From Pseudomonadota bacterium (GTDB lineage: Bacteria > Pseudomonadota > Gammaproteobacteria > Steroidobacterales > Steroidobacteraceae), in contig JAGTSG010000001.1 in NCBI GenBank assembly GCA_018261655.1, positions 1 through 64,000 of the forward strand: a stretch of 64,000 nt of DNA, given 5' to 3'. Below, in pieces: positions 18,849 to 28,934 of the stretch. A model generated the notes under the pieces. The model was not told the origin of the DNA and did no database searches. It saw only the letters and a list, made by a program, of their open reading frames with translations. Positions within the stretch are counted from its first letter, which is position 1. Every line of letters starts with the position of its first letter. A program made the translations under genes and the position numbers.

Positions 18849-19712
18849 TCAGTGCAGCAGGGCCATCATCTTCCGACGGTACGAATTTGCCAGCTCGTCG
18901 TCGCCTTCGAGCAGGTCGAACGCGGCGAGCAGGCTCCTGCGCGCCAGGCCGTCACCGTACCGCCGGTCGCGCCTGAGGACGTCGAGCCAGCGCTCGAGGG
19001 CAGGCACGGCCTTGCCGGCCAGGAACTGCCGTGCGGCCAGCGCGCAGGCGGCGGCCGAGTCCCGCGGGTTTGCCGCGAGCTTCTTCTCCAGTTCTTCCTC
19101 GGCGGGTTGCCCGGCCAGCGCCTCCGCCAGCAACACGCGCGCCGCGACGGCCTTCAGGCGCGGCGCATCCATCGCCTGGACGGGGAGGGATGCCAGCCGT
19201 TCCGCGGCAGCCTCCGCCCTGCCGGCCAGCGTGAGGGCCTCGATGAGTTCCACCTGCGCATCGACGTTGCCGGGCTCGTCGCGCACCACCTTCTCGAGCA
19301 TCAACACCGCCTCTGCCGCCTTGCCGGAACCGATCAGTTCCCCGGCCTGGGCGCGGTCGCGGTCCGAGGGCCGTTCCAGGTAGCGCTCGATCACGGCCCG
19401 GATGGCGCTCTCGGGCTGCAGGCCGATGATCTCGTCCACGGCGCGACCGTGCCTGAAGATCCGGAGCGTCGGCAGGCTGCGGATGCCGTGCGCGCGGGCC
19501 AGTTCCAGCTCGACGTCGGTGTTGACCTTCACGACCCTCGCGCGGCCTGCGTAGGCGGCCGCCACGCCTTCCAGCACCGGCGCCAGCATCTTGCAGGGCC
19601 CGCACCATTCGGCCCAGAAGTCCACCAGCACCGGCATCCGCTGCGATGCCTCGAGCACGTCGCTGGCGAAGGTCTGGCCGGTCGATTCGATGATGTGCTC
19701 GTGCATGGGCAA
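18849..19712 (-). CDS. Thioredoxin-TPR co-chaperone, CnoX/YbbN-like
   Basis: VLVDFWAEWCGPCKMLAPVLE thioredoxin motif plus C-terminal tetratricopeptide region. Confidence 0.88.
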   Translation of the reverse strand: MPMHEHIIESTGQTFASDVLEASQRMPVLVDFWAEWCGPCKMLAPVLEGVAAAYAGRARVVKVNTDVELELARAHGIRSLPTLRIFRHGRAVDEIIGLQPESAIRAVIERYLERPSDRDRAQAGELIGSGKAAEAVLMLEKVVRDEPGNVDAQVELIEALTLAGRAEAAAERLASLPVQAMDAPRLKAVAARVLLAEALAGQPAEEELEKKLAANPRDSAAACALAARQFLAGKAVPALERWLDVLRRDRRYGDGLARRSLLAAFDLLEGDDELANSYRRKMMALLH

Positions 19713-19788
19713 TCCTGGCGCCGTGGGACTGCAGCTGTTATGGGACCGTCCCTGCCGGAATCAAGGGTCTCGCTTCGCGTCAAGACCG

Positions 19789-19817
19789 TTGGTCAAGTCC
19801 CGTCCAGTCGCTACACT
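19789..19817 (+). promoter_or_regulatory. Candidate promoter of the DUF481 gene
   Basis: TTGGTC - 17 bp - TACACT, 39 bp upstream of the ATG. Confidence 0.45.
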
Positions 19818-19855
19818 ACGCGGCCCCACACGGCCTCACAGAAGGGAATTCTGGA

Positions 19856-20557
19856 ATGTACAGGACAAGACTCCTCGCACTGGTCCTTTCGCTGGCCGCC
19901 GCGGTGCCGGCGCAGGCGGACTGGAGCGGCAAGGGCGAGCTCGGCGGCGTGATTGCCCGCGGCAACACCGAGACCGAGACGATCAGCGGCAAGATCGACA
20001 TGACCAACGAGCTGGATCGCTGGAAGCACATGGCGGGATTCTCGATCCTGCGCACCGTCAACGACGGGGTCACGTCGGCGAACCGCTGGGAGCTGCGCGG
20101 CGAGTCGGACTACAAGCTCACCGACCGCAGCTACCTCTTCGGCGCGCTGCGCTACGAGGAAGATGAGTTCACCGACTTCGAGTACCAGGCCATCGCCTCC
20201 GCCGGCTACGGCTACAAGTTCATCGACAGCGAGGCCACCAAGCTCGACGGCAAGATCGGCGTCGGCTATCGGCAGTCCGAGCTGCGCGTGGACGGTGACA
20301 CGGAGGGCGACGCCATCCTCCGCGCGGCCATCGACTACTCGCACCGACTGACCGAGACGACCACGGTGATCGACAAGTTCCTGGTCGAGGCCGGTTCGGA
20401 CAACACCTACCTGCAGAACATCCTGGGCCTCGAGGTCAAGATGAACGAGTCGCTGGCGCTCGGCCTCAGCTACGAAATCCGGCACAACACGGACGTCCTG
20501 CCCGGCACCGAGGAGACGGACCAGGTCCTGACGGCCAACCTGGTCTTCGGATTCTAG
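19856..20557 (+). CDS. DUF481 (YdiY-like) outer-membrane protein
   Basis: Signal peptide, GKGELGGVIARGNTETETISGKID, ending ...LTANLVFGF (terminal F). Confidence 0.85.
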   Translation: MYRTRLLALVLSLAAAVPAQADWSGKGELGGVIARGNTETETISGKIDMTNELDRWKHMAGFSILRTVNDGVTSANRWELRGESDYKLTDRSYLFGALRYEEDEFTDFEYQAIASAGYGYKFIDSEATKLDGKIGVGYRQSELRVDGDTEGDAILRAAIDYSHRLTETTTVIDKFLVEAGSDNTYLQNILGLEVKMNESLALGLSYEIRHNTDVLPGTEETDQVLTANLVFGF

Positions 20558-20577
20558 GGCCCGGCCGCGAGCATCCC

Positions 20578-20991
20578 GTGGCGCGTCCGCGCACGCCAGC
20601 GCTCACGGTGGACGTGGTCATCGAGCTGACCGACCGTCCCGGCCGGCCCATCGTGCTGGTCGAGCGCCGCAACCCGCCGGCCGGCCACGCGCTGCCCGGC
20701 GGGTTCGTGGACGTGGGGGAGACCGTCGAGCAGGCGGCCGTGCGCGAGGCGCGCGAGGAAACGGGACTCGAGATCACGATCACGCGCCTGCTCGGCGTGT
20801 ATTCCGACCCGGCCCGCGACCCGCGCGGGCACACCGTCAGCATCGTGTTCGTCGGCGAGGCCCGCGGTGAACCCGCGGCGGGCGACGACGCGGCACGGGT
20901 CATCGTCTCGCGCCCGGAATCGCCGCCCGCGCTGGCGTTCGATCACGCCCGCATCCTGGCCGACTACCTGAAAGGCGCGCGTCGTTCCTGA
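20578..20991 (+). CDS. NUDIX hydrolase
   Basis: GGFVDVGETVEQAAVREAREETGLEITI Nudix box. Confidence 0.92.
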   Translation: MARPRTPALTVDVVIELTDRPGRPIVLVERRNPPAGHALPGGFVDVGETVEQAAVREAREETGLEITITRLLGVYSDPARDPRGHTVSIVFVGEARGEPAAGDDAARVIVSRPESPPALAFDHARILADYLKGARRS

Positions 20992-21029
20992 AGCGGGTCC
21001 CGCGCTGCTATTCGCGGACGTCTCCGCAG

Positions 21030-21575
21030 TCAACCCCGCCTGCGCCGCGCACGCGGCCGGCGCGGTTCATCCGTCGCGACGGCCGCGGGCAACGCCAGCG
21101 CGTGGGTGGACTTCACCTCCTCCATGACGAAGTAGGTGTGGGTCTGCTCGACACCGGGCAGGGCGGTGATGCGCTCACCCAGGATCCGCCGGTAGGCTTC
21201 CATGTCGGCGACACGCAGCTTGACCAGGTAGTCGAAGCCGCCGGCCACCATGTGGCACTCCTGGACTTCCTCGAGTTCGACGATTGCCCGCTTGAATCGC
21301 TCGAACACCTCGGGAGTGGTCCGGTCGAGGCGGATCTCGACGAAGGCGAGCAGCCGGGCGCCGAGGCGCTGCGGGTCGAGGTGCGCGGCGTAACCGCGGA
21401 TGTAGCCGAGCCGCTCGAGGCGTCGCACGCGCTCCATGCAGGGGGTCGGGCTCAGGTGTACGCGCCGCGCCAGCTCGGCGTGGGACAGGCGTCCATCCTG
21501 CTGCAGCAGCTCGAGGATCTTCCGGTCCAGTCGATCCATCCTCAGGTGCCGCCCTTCGGTATGTGAGTCAACCAT
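21030..21575 (-). CDS. Lrp/AsnC-family regulator, divergent from putA
   Basis: LDRKILELLQQDGRLSHAELARRVHLSPTPCMERVRRLERLGYI HTH and C-terminal AsnC domain; start 21575 or 21539. Confidence 0.9.
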   Translation of the reverse strand: MVDSHTEGRHLRMDRLDRKILELLQQDGRLSHAELARRVHLSPTPCMERVRRLERLGYIRGYAAHLDPQRLGARLLAFVEIRLDRTTPEVFERFKRAIVELEEVQECHMVAGGFDYLVKLRVADMEAYRRILGERITALPGVEQTHTYFVMEEVKSTHALALPAAVATDEPRRPRARRRRG

Positions 21576-21705
21576 TGCGATGGGTCCGTATGGCCATATT
21601 CCACCAGGTAACGGGAGAATTTTAGATGAATCACCTGCCATTGACCTTGGAATAATGGTGCACTGGCGGCCCGCGCGGGCGGGCCGCTTCACAAGGGGGT
21701 GGGCG

Positions 21706-24700
21706 ATGACGGCTTTTCTCTGGCCGCTGGGCGTTTCGGGCGAGACCGAGGTCGGTCGCGCGATCAACCGCTGGTACCTGGCGGACGAAGCCGCCGTGGT
21801 TCGCGAGTTGCTGCCGATGGCGCGCCTGGCGCCTGCAGACGGCGAGCGCGTCATCCGCGAGGCCGTCGAACTGGTCGACTCCGTGCGTCGCCGGCGGCAG
21901 GGCACCGCGGGCATCGAGGCCTTCCTCCAGCAGTACGACCTCGGCTCGCGCGAGGGAGTGATCCTGATGTGCATCGCGGAGGCGCTGCTCCGCATCCCGG
22001 ATGCCGACACCGCGGACCGGCTCATCGCGGACAAGATCGCCTCGGGGAACTGGTCCGACTACCTCGGCGAGGCGGACTCGCTGTTCGTCAACGCCTCCAC
22101 CTGGGGACTGATGCTGACCGGACGGATCGTGCGGCCGAACGTCGAGGACCTCGCGAATCCGTCGTCGTTCATCGCCCGCCTGGCCGGCCGCCTCGGCGAG
22201 CCGGTCGTGCGCGCTGCGTTCCGCCAGGCCATGCGCATCATGGGCCACCAGTTCGTCATGGGCCGCACCGTGGACGAGGCGCTGCGGCGTGCCGCGGCCG
22301 GCGGCAATGCCCGCTATCGCTACACTTTCGACATGCTCGGCGAGTCGGCGCTCACGGCGCAGGATGCCGACCGGTACTTCGAGGCCTATGCGACGGCGAT
22401 CGGCAAGGTCAGCACGATCGCGCGCGCCGGGACGGCGGCGGAGGCCTGGCCATCCATCTCGGTGAAGCTCTCGGCCCTGCACCCCCGCTATGAGTACCCG
22501 AACCGGTCCGAGGTCCTGGCAACGCTCGGGCCGCGGCTCGAGGCGCTGGCGGTCAGCGCCATGCAGGCGGGCGTGGCTTTTACCGTGGACGCGGAGGAGG
22601 TGGATCGCCTCGAGCTGTCGCTGCTGCTCTTCGACCGTCTGCTGTCGGCGCCGGCGCTCAGCGGGTGGGGAGGCCTCGGCCTGGCGGTCCAGTCATACCA
22701 GAAACGCAGCCTCGACGTGCTGCGCTGGCTGGCGCGCCGCGCGGCGGAGGCAAGCCGGACCGTGAACGTCCGGCTGGTCAAGGGCGCGTACTGGGATGCG
22801 GAGATCAAGCGTGCCCAGGAACGCGGCCTGCCCGGTTACCCGGTCTTCACGCGCAAGCCGAGCACCGACGTGTCGTTCCTGGCCTGCGCCCGGTTCCTGC
22901 TGGAAGGCACGGACCGGCTCTACCCGCAGTTCGCGTCGCACAACGCGCACACCGTCGCCTGGGTCATGCAGGTCGCAGGCGCGCAAGGGCGCCACTTCGA
23001 GTTCCAGCGCCTGCACGGCATGGGCGAGGAGCTCTACGACGGGCTCGTGGATGGCGAGGGGCAGGCCGTGCCCTGCCGCGTGTATGCGCCGGTCGGATCC
23101 CACGAGGACCTGCTGCCGTACCTCGTGCGCCGCCTGCTGGAGAACGGTGCCAACACGTCGTTCGTCAACCGCATCGTGGACGAGCGGGTCCCGGCCGCGG
23201 AAGTCGTGCACGACCCGGTGGCCGAGGTCGAGTCGTTCGCGTCCATCCCGCATCCCCGCATTCCGGCTCCCGCGTTGCTGTTCGGCGCGGAGCGCGTCAA
23301 TTCAGCCGGCATCAACCTGGCGGACGGACGCGAGCAGGACCGGCTGGCCGCGGACTGTCGCGGGGCGCTCGTGCGGCCGTTGTCGGCCTCGCCCATCGTC
23401 GGCGGCAGGCAGCGCCGCGGCACGTTGCGCCGGGTCGCGAATCCGGCCAATCGCGCCGAGGTGGTCGGCGAGGTGGCCGAGGCCGGCCCCGAACTGGTGG
23501 ACGAGGCGCTGGCGATCGCGGTCAGGGCCCAGCCCGACTGGGACCGGAGACCCGCCGCCGAGCGGGCGGCCGTCCTGGAGCGCGCGGCCGACGCCTACGA
23601 GGCGCACCAGGGCGAACTGGTCGCGCTGTGCGTGCGGGAGGCCGGCAAGACGATTCCGGACAGCATCGCGGAGCTGCGCGAGGCGGTGGACTTCCTGCGC
23701 TACTACGCGGCGCGTGCCCGCGAGGACTTCGGCGCCCCGACGCTGATGCCGGGACCCACCGGCGAGAGCAACCGGCTGGCGCTGCGCGGCCGCGGCGTCT
23801 TCGCCTGCATCAGCCCCTGGAACTTCCCGCTCGCGATCTTCACGGGGCAGGTGGCCGCGGCGCTGGCCGCCGGCAACGCCGTCATCGCCAAGCCGGCCGA
23901 ACAGACGCCGCTGGTGGCCGCGGCGGCGACCAGGCTGCTGTTCGATGCGGGCGTGCCGGGCGACGTGCTCCACTTCCTGCCGGGTCAGGGCGGCATCGTC
24001 GGCGCCCGACTCACGGCCGACCCGCGGCTCGACGGCGTGGCCTTCACCGGCTCGACCGAGACGGCGCGAATCATCAACCGCGCGCTGGCGGCCCGCGACG
24101 CGCCGCTGGCCGCGCTCATTGCTGAGACCGGCGGCCAGAACGCCATGATCGTGGACAGCTCGGCGCTGCTCGAGCAGGTCGTCCATGACGCCGTCGCCTC
24201 GGCGTTCAACGCGGCCGGCCAGCGCTGTTCTGCCCTGCGCGTGCTGTTCCTTCAGGAGGACATCGCGGACCGGACGCTGTCGCTGCTCGCGGGGGCCATG
24301 GACCTGCTGACGGTCGGCGACCCGGCGCTGCTGGTGACCGACGTCGGGCCGGTCATCGACGAGGAGGCCCGGCAGGCCCTGGAGGCCCACGCCGCGCGCA
24401 TCGTGCAGGGCGCGCCCTGGCATCACCGGCTCGAGCTGGGCGCGGCGCACGCCGCGGGCTCCTTTGTCGCGCCGCTGGCGGTGGAGATCTCCGGCATCGA
24501 GACCCTGGAACGCGAGGTCTTCGGGCCGATCCTGCACATCGTGCGCTACAAGGCCGACGCAATCGACGCGGTGATCGACGCCATCAACGGCACGGGCTAC
24601 GGGCTGACCCTGGGCGTCCACTCGCGCATCGACGGGTTCTCGCGCCGGATCGCCGAGCGGGTCGAGGCAGGCAATGTCTACGTCAACCGCAACATGATCG

Positions 24701-24864
24701 GGGCCGTGGTCGGGGTGCAGCCTTTCGGCGGCTGTGGGCTGTCGGGGACGGGGCCGAAGGCCGGCGGTCCACACTACCTGCATCGTTTTGCCACCGAGCG
24801 CACCGTCACGATCAACACGGCGGCGCTGGGCGGAAACACGGCGCTGCTGTCGATCGACGACTAG
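21706..24864 (+). CDS. putA: Bifunctional proline dehydrogenase / P5C dehydrogenase PutA (no N-terminal RHH domain)
   Basis: PRODH block RLVKGAYWDAEIKRAQERGLPGYPVFTRKPSTDVS; ALDH motifs SPWNFPLAIFTGQ, ETGGQNAMIVD, FNAAGQRCSALR; ATG at 21706. Confidence 0.95.
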   Translation: MTAFLWPLGVSGETEVGRAINRWYLADEAAVVRELLPMARLAPADGERVIREAVELVDSVRRRRQGTAGIEAFLQQYDLGSREGVILMCIAEALLRIPDADTADRLIADKIASGNWSDYLGEADSLFVNASTWGLMLTGRIVRPNVEDLANPSSFIARLAGRLGEPVVRAAFRQAMRIMGHQFVMGRTVDEALRRAAAGGNARYRYTFDMLGESALTAQDADRYFEAYATAIGKVSTIARAGTAAEAWPSISVKLSALHPRYEYPNRSEVLATLGPRLEALAVSAMQAGVAFTVDAEEVDRLELSLLLFDRLLSAPALSGWGGLGLAVQSYQKRSLDVLRWLARRAAEASRTVNVRLVKGAYWDAEIKRAQERGLPGYPVFTRKPSTDVSFLACARFLLEGTDRLYPQFASHNAHTVAWVMQVAGAQGRHFEFQRLHGMGEELYDGLVDGEGQAVPCRVYAPVGSHEDLLPYLVRRLLENGANTSFVNRIVDERVPAAEVVHDPVAEVESFASIPHPRIPAPALLFGAERVNSAGINLADGREQDRLAADCRGALVRPLSASPIVGGRQRRGTLRRVANPANRAEVVGEVAEAGPELVDEALAIAVRAQPDWDRRPAAERAAVLERAADAYEAHQGELVALCVREAGKTIPDSIAELREAVDFLRYYAARAREDFGAPTLMPGPTGESNRLALRGRGVFACISPWNFPLAIFTGQVAAALAAGNAVIAKPAEQTPLVAAAATRLLFDAGVPGDVLHFLPGQGGIVGARLTADPRLDGVAFTGSTETARIINRALAARDAPLAALIAETGGQNAMIVDSSALLEQVVHDAVASAFNAAGQRCSALRVLFLQEDIADRTLSLLAGAMDLLTVGDPALLVTDVGPVIDEEARQALEAHAARIVQGAPWHHRLELGAAHAAGSFVAPLAVEISGIETLEREVFGPILHIVRYKADAIDAVIDAINGTGYGLTLGVHSRIDGFSRRIAERVEAGNVYVNRNMIGAVVGVQPFGGCGLSGTGPKAGGPHYLHRFATERTVTINTAALGGNTALLSIDD

Positions 24865-24891
24865 TCGCCCCCGGCGGGCCGCCCGGCGGTT

Positions 24892-25110
24892 TCAGCGGTC
24901 CTCGCCGGGCGCGGCCTGGCCGGTAATGGTGCGCGGCCGGCCCGAGGGGAGCCGGCCGGTCTCCCGCAGGCTGCGCCGGAGCAGGAAGTCGATCTGCGCG
25001 TTCAGGCTGCGCAGGTCGTCGTCGGCCCAGCGCCGGAGCGCCGCGAGGATCTCCGGGTCGATGCGCAGCAGGAACGCGTCGCGTTTCGCCAAGCCTGGGT
25101 CTCCAGCCAT
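24892..25110 (-). CDS. Arc-type ribbon-helix-helix small DNA-binding protein
   Basis: KRDAFLLRIDPEILAALRRWADDDLRSLNAQIDFLLRRSL resembles Arc-like RHH proteins; directly downstream of the SPFH gene. Confidence 0.75.
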   Translation of the reverse strand: MAGDPGLAKRDAFLLRIDPEILAALRRWADDDLRSLNAQIDFLLRRSLRETGRLPSGRPRTITGQAAPGEDR

Positions 25111-25114
25111 CCGC

Positions 25115-26068
25115 TCAGCTGTAGAGCGTGCCCGTGTTCACCACCGGTTGCGTGTGGCGGTCGCTGCACAGCACGACCAGCAGGTTGGACACCATGGCGG
25201 CGCGCCGCTCGTCGTCGAGCTCGACGACCTTGTCGCGGGCGAGATGCTCGAGCGCCATCTGCACCATGCCGACGGCGCCCTCCACGATCTTGGTCCGCGC
25301 CGCGACGACGGCCTGCGCCTGCTGGCGCTGCAGCATGGCGGCGGCGATCTCGGGGGAGTAGGCGAGATGGCTGATGCGCGCCTCGAGCACGTTCACGCCG
25401 GCCTTGTCGAGGCGCTCCTGGATGTCCGCCTTCAGCTGCTCGGAGATCCCCACGGTGTTGCCGCGCAGGGAGACCTCGTGGTCCTCGCTGTCGTAAGGGT
25501 GACGGCTCGCCATGCTGCGCAGCGCGGCCTCGCTCTGCACGGCCACGAAGTCCTCGTAATCGTCCACCTCGAACAACGCCTCGACGGTATTGACCACCCG
25601 CCAGACGACGACCGCGGAAATCTCGATCGGGTTGCCGTCACGGTCGTTGACCTTGGAGGGCCGGCCGAGCGTCCGGGCGCGTTCCTGCACGACCTTGCCG
25701 GCCGCGTCCTTCCGCTCCGGCGTGTGGATCGAGCCGGTCTCGAAGTTGCGTACGCGCAGCGAGAGCTTCTTCTTGGTGAAGAACGGGTTGACCCAGAAGA
25801 AGCCGGAGTCGCGCACCGAGCCCTTGTACTCGCCGAAGAGCAGCAGGACGCGCGAGTCATTGGGCGCGATGGCCATGTACCCGGGCAGCGAAATGATGCC
25901 GGCCAGGATCAGCAGGATCCCGGTGACGATCGCCCAGCCCGAGCCGTCGCCCATCTTCAGCGCATGCAGCGCCAGGACCGTGTACCACGGTCCACCGATC
26001 AGCAGCGCGATGCTGAATCCCAGCGGGAGCCACCCCGAGAACGGACGGAAAGCCTTTTCCTTGATCAT
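25115..26068 (-). CDS. SPFH/Band-7 domain membrane protein
   Basis: N-terminal TM segments, [98 protein letters not shown]. Confidence 0.9.
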   Translation of the reverse strand: MIKEKAFRPFSGWLPLGFSIALLIGGPWYTVLALHALKMGDGSGWAIVTGILLILAGIISLPGYMAIAPNDSRVLLLFGEYKGSVRDSGFFWVNPFFTKKKLSLRVRNFETGSIHTPERKDAAGKVVQERARTLGRPSKVNDRDGNPIEISAVVVWRVVNTVEALFEVDDYEDFVAVQSEAALRSMASRHPYDSEDHEVSLRGNTVGISEQLKADIQERLDKAGVNVLEARISHLAYSPEIAAAMLQRQQAQAVVAARTKIVEGAVGMVQMALEHLARDKVVELDDERRAAMVSNLLVVLCSDRHTQPVVNTGTLYS

Positions 26069-26179
26069 CGTCGTCTCCTGATGGGACTGTTGCAGAGATG
26101 TCAGAATGATATCACTATGAAATCTCGGGCTGCAAGCCGCTCCCGGACCGAGGCGAAAAACCTCAGTACTGTCATCCAG

Positions 26180-26692
26180 TTAACGGTGATTCTTGGGAAA
26201 GTCGTAGAAGTCGAGTCGCGCCGCGCCGAAGTCGAGCCGCGACCACGCGATGTCGGGCACCACCAGGCTCATGACCGCACAGGTGGGCACGTCGCCTTTG
26301 GAATCGTCTCCGGTGAGCCGCACGCAGAAGCTGGAGATCCCCGGATTGTGCCCCACCAGCATGACGTGGCGGGAGCGGCCACCGTGTTGACGCACCACCT
26401 CGAGCAGCTGGCCGGCAGAGGCAAGGTAGGCCGATTGCGCCTTGACGATGCGCGACGCCGGGCACCCCAGGGCCGCCGCGAAGCACTGCGCGGTCGCGAG
26501 CGCCCGCACCGCGGGACTGGTGATGATCCGGCCGGGGACCAGGCCGGCCGCGGCCAGGCGCGCCGCCATCTCCGGTGCGTCACGCTCGCCTCGCTTGTTG
26601 AGCGGGCGGTCGAAGTCGTCGAGCGAAGCGACGCCCCAGTCCGACTTGGCGTGGCGAACCAGCGTCAGGCGCCTGGGGCCTTGCGCGGTCAC
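26180..26692 (-). CDS. SixA-like histidine phosphatase
   Basis: LTLVRHAKSDWG, RGERDAPEMA, SPAVRALATAQ, VMLVGHNPGISSF; GTG start overlapping the sufT stop. Confidence 0.88.
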   Translation of the reverse strand: MTAQGPRRLTLVRHAKSDWGVASLDDFDRPLNKRGERDAPEMAARLAAAGLVPGRIITSPAVRALATAQCFAAALGCPASRIVKAQSAYLASAGQLLEVVRQHGGRSRHVMLVGHNPGISSFCVRLTGDDSKGDVPTCAVMSLVVPDIAWSRLDFGAARLDFYDFPKNHR

Positions 26693-27240
26693 ATCAGCCC
26701 CGTCTCGAGGCGCGCGGCGTCCGACATCATCGACTGGTTCCACGGCGGCTCGAACACGATCTCGACGTGCGCCTCGCGGATGGTGGGGATGGCCTCGATC
26801 TTCTCCTTGACGTCCTGCGCCAGGAAGTCGCCCATCCCGCATCCTGGCGCAGTCAGCGTCATGCGCACCAGGACGTTGCGCGAGCCGTCATCGTTGCGCG
26901 TGACCTCGCACTCGTAGATGAGCCCGAGGTCCACGACGTTGATCGGGATCTCGGGGTCGTAACAGGTCTTCATCTGTTCCCAGACGAGCTTCTTCACGTC
27001 CTCGTCGGTCGCACCGGGCGGCAGCTCCGGGCGCGTCGGCGGCTCCTTGCCGATGGCGTCCGCATCCTCGCCCGCGATGCGGAACAGGTTGCCCTCGACA
27101 TAAATGGTGAAGCTCCCGCCGAGCGCCTGCGTGATGTAGCCGACGGCGCCAGTGCGCAGCTTGACCTCGATCCCGGCGGGGATGATGACGGCCTGGACGT
27201 CCCGCTGGACGACGATGGGTTCGTTTTCGTGTCGGCGCAT
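26689..27240 (-). CDS. sufT: SufT-like Fe-S maturation protein (MIP18/DUF59 domain)
   Basis: MKTCYDPEIPINVVDLGLIYECEV...MTLTAPGCGMGDFLAQDV; in SUF operon. Confidence 0.92.
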   Translation of the reverse strand: MRRHENEPIVVQRDVQAVIIPAGIEVKLRTGAVGYITQALGGSFTIYVEGNLFRIAGEDADAIGKEPPTRPELPPGATDEDVKKLVWEQMKTCYDPEIPINVVDLGLIYECEVTRNDDGSRNVLVRMTLTAPGCGMGDFLAQDVKEKIEAIPTIREAHVEIVFEPPWNQSMMSDAARLETGLM

Positions 27241-27246
27241 CCGCGG

Positions 27247-27690
27247 CTACTCCGTCGTGACCGGCGCGGCCTCGTCGGCGAGGGCGGCATTGAGCGTATG
27301 CCAGCACAGGCTGGCGCACTTCACCCGGGCCGGGTACTCACGGACACCGGAGAGGGCCGCGAGCTTGCCGAGTTCCGCCGGAACCGGGGCATCGTGACGG
27401 GTCAGCATGTCGTGGACGGACGCGAACAGGTGCTGCACGTCGGCCACCCGGCGTCCCTTGACGGCCTCGCTCATCAGCGAGGCCGAGGCGGTCGAGATGG
27501 CGCAGCCCCTGCCCTCGAAGCGGATGTCGCGAATGAGATCACCTTCGACATCAAGAAAGATGTGTAACTTATCGCCACATAAAGGATTATGACCCTCTGC
27601 CGTGCGGTTCGGGTGTTCCAGGCGGCCGAAGTTGCGCGGTCGCTTGTTGTGATCGACGATGACGTCGCGATACAGGTCGGCGAGGTCCAT
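27247..27690 (-). CDS. sufU: SufU/IscU-like Fe-S scaffold or sulfur-transfer protein
   Basis: LYRDVIVDHNKRPRNFGRLE, NPLCGDKLHIFLDVEGD, FEGRGCAISTASASLMSEAVKG. Confidence 0.92.
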   Translation of the reverse strand: MDLADLYRDVIVDHNKRPRNFGRLEHPNRTAEGHNPLCGDKLHIFLDVEGDLIRDIRFEGRGCAISTASASLMSEAVKGRRVADVQHLFASVHDMLTRHDAPVPAELGKLAALSGVREYPARVKCASLCWHTLNAALADEAAPVTTE

Positions 27691-28934
27691 CAGCCCAGCA
27701 TCTCCCTGGCAATCCCGAGTGCCCTGACCAGGGCGTCGATCTCGGCGTGGGTGTTGTAGAAAGCGAAGGAGGCCCGCGCCGTTGCCGGCACGTCGAAGAA
27801 GTCCATGACCGGCATGGCGCAGTGGTGCCCGGTGCGGATGGCGACGCCCTCCGCATCGAGGATCGTGCCGAGGTCGTGGGGGTGGACGCCATCCAGCACG
27901 AACGAAACGAGGCTCGCCTTCTCCGGCGCGGTCCCGATGATCGTGAGGCCGGGTACCGTCAGCAACCGGGACGTCGCGTAGTCCAGCAGGTCGTGTTCGT
28001 GGCGCGCGATGCGCTCCATGCCGACCGACTCGACGTAGTCCACCGCGACGCCGAGGCCGATCGCGCCGGCGATGTTCGGCGTGCCTGCCTCGAACCTGAA
28101 GGGCAGGGTGTTGTAGGTCGTCCTCTCGAAGGACACCGTCAGGATCATGTCGCCGCCGCCCTGCCAGGGCGGCATCGACTCGAGGACCCGCTCACGGCCG
28201 TACAGCACGCCGATGCCCGTCGGCCCGAACAGCTTGTGGCCGGAGAACGCGTAGAAGTCGCAGCCGAGGTCCCTCACGTCCACGCGCTGGTGCGGCACGG
28301 CCTGGGCCCCGTCGACCAGGGTGGCGATGCCGCGCTCCCGCGCCATGGCCACGATCTCCCGGACCGGCAGCACGGTGCCGAGGGCGTTCGACACGTGCGC
28401 CACCGCCACCATGCGGGTCCGGGGCCCGAGCATCGCGCGATACGCGTCGAGGTCCACGACGCCGCGCCGGTCTATCGGCACCACCCGGAGCCTGGCGCCG
28501 GTCTGCTCGCAGACCTGCTGCCACGGGACGATGTTGGCGTGGTGCTCGAGCCAGGTGATGACGATCTCGTCGCCCGGCTGCAGGCGCGGGCGGCCCCAGG
28601 CCTGGGACACGAGGTTGATGGCCTCGGTCGTGCCGCGGACGAACACGATCTCCTTCGTCGAGGCGGCGTTGATGAAGCGGCGCAGCTTCTCGCGCGCGCC
28701 CTCGAACAGCCCGGTCGCCTCCTGCGACAGCGTATGCACCCCGCGGTGCACGTTCGAGTGGTGGCGCTCGTAGTAGTCGCGCTCCGCCTCGATCACGGCC
28801 CGCGGCCGTTGCGCCGAGGCGCCGTTGTCGAGGTACACCAGCGGCCGGCCGCGCACCTGGCGCGACAGGATCGGGAAGTCCCGGCGAATCCGCTCGACGT
28901 CGAGTGGCGCGAGGATGCCCGGCTCCGCGGCCAT
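27690..28934 (-). CDS. sufS: Cysteine desulfurase SufS
   Basis: RRDFPILSRQVRGRPLVYLDNGASAQRP, HHSNVHRGVHTLSQEAT, FYAFSGHKLFGPTGIGVLYG, IRTGHHCAMPVM; ATG at 28934. Confidence 0.95.
   Translation of the reverse strand: MAAEPGILAPLDVERIRRDFPILSRQVRGRPLVYLDNGASAQRPRAVIEAERDYYERHHSNVHRGVHTLSQEATGLFEGAREKLRRFINAASTKEIVFVRGTTEAINLVSQAWGRPRLQPGDEIVITWLEHHANIVPWQQVCEQTGARLRVVPIDRRGVVDLDAYRAMLGPRTRMVAVAHVSNALGTVLPVREIVAMARERGIATLVDGAQAVPHQRVDVRDLGCDFYAFSGHKLFGPTGIGVLYGRERVLESMPPWQGGGDMILTVSFERTTYNTLPFRFEAGTPNIAGAIGLGVAVDYVESVGMERIARHEHDLLDYATSRLLTVPGLTIIGTAPEKASLVSFVLDGVHPHDLGTILDAEGVAIRTGHHCAMPVMDFFDVPATARASFAFYNTHAEIDALVRALGIAREMLG

Noticed and set aside
23302-24783. 493-aa minus-strand ORF within putA
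   Set aside because: Antisense of the PutA ALDH domain, composition typical of spurious GC-rich ORFs.
26155-26170. GAGG-CGAAAAA-CCTC hairpin between SPFH and sixA
   Set aside because: Only a 4-bp stem and no downstream T-tract; too weak to call a terminator.
24734-26917. 727-aa plus-strand ORF across the SPFH, RHH and sixA region
   Set aside because: Antisense to three genes with clear domain signatures.
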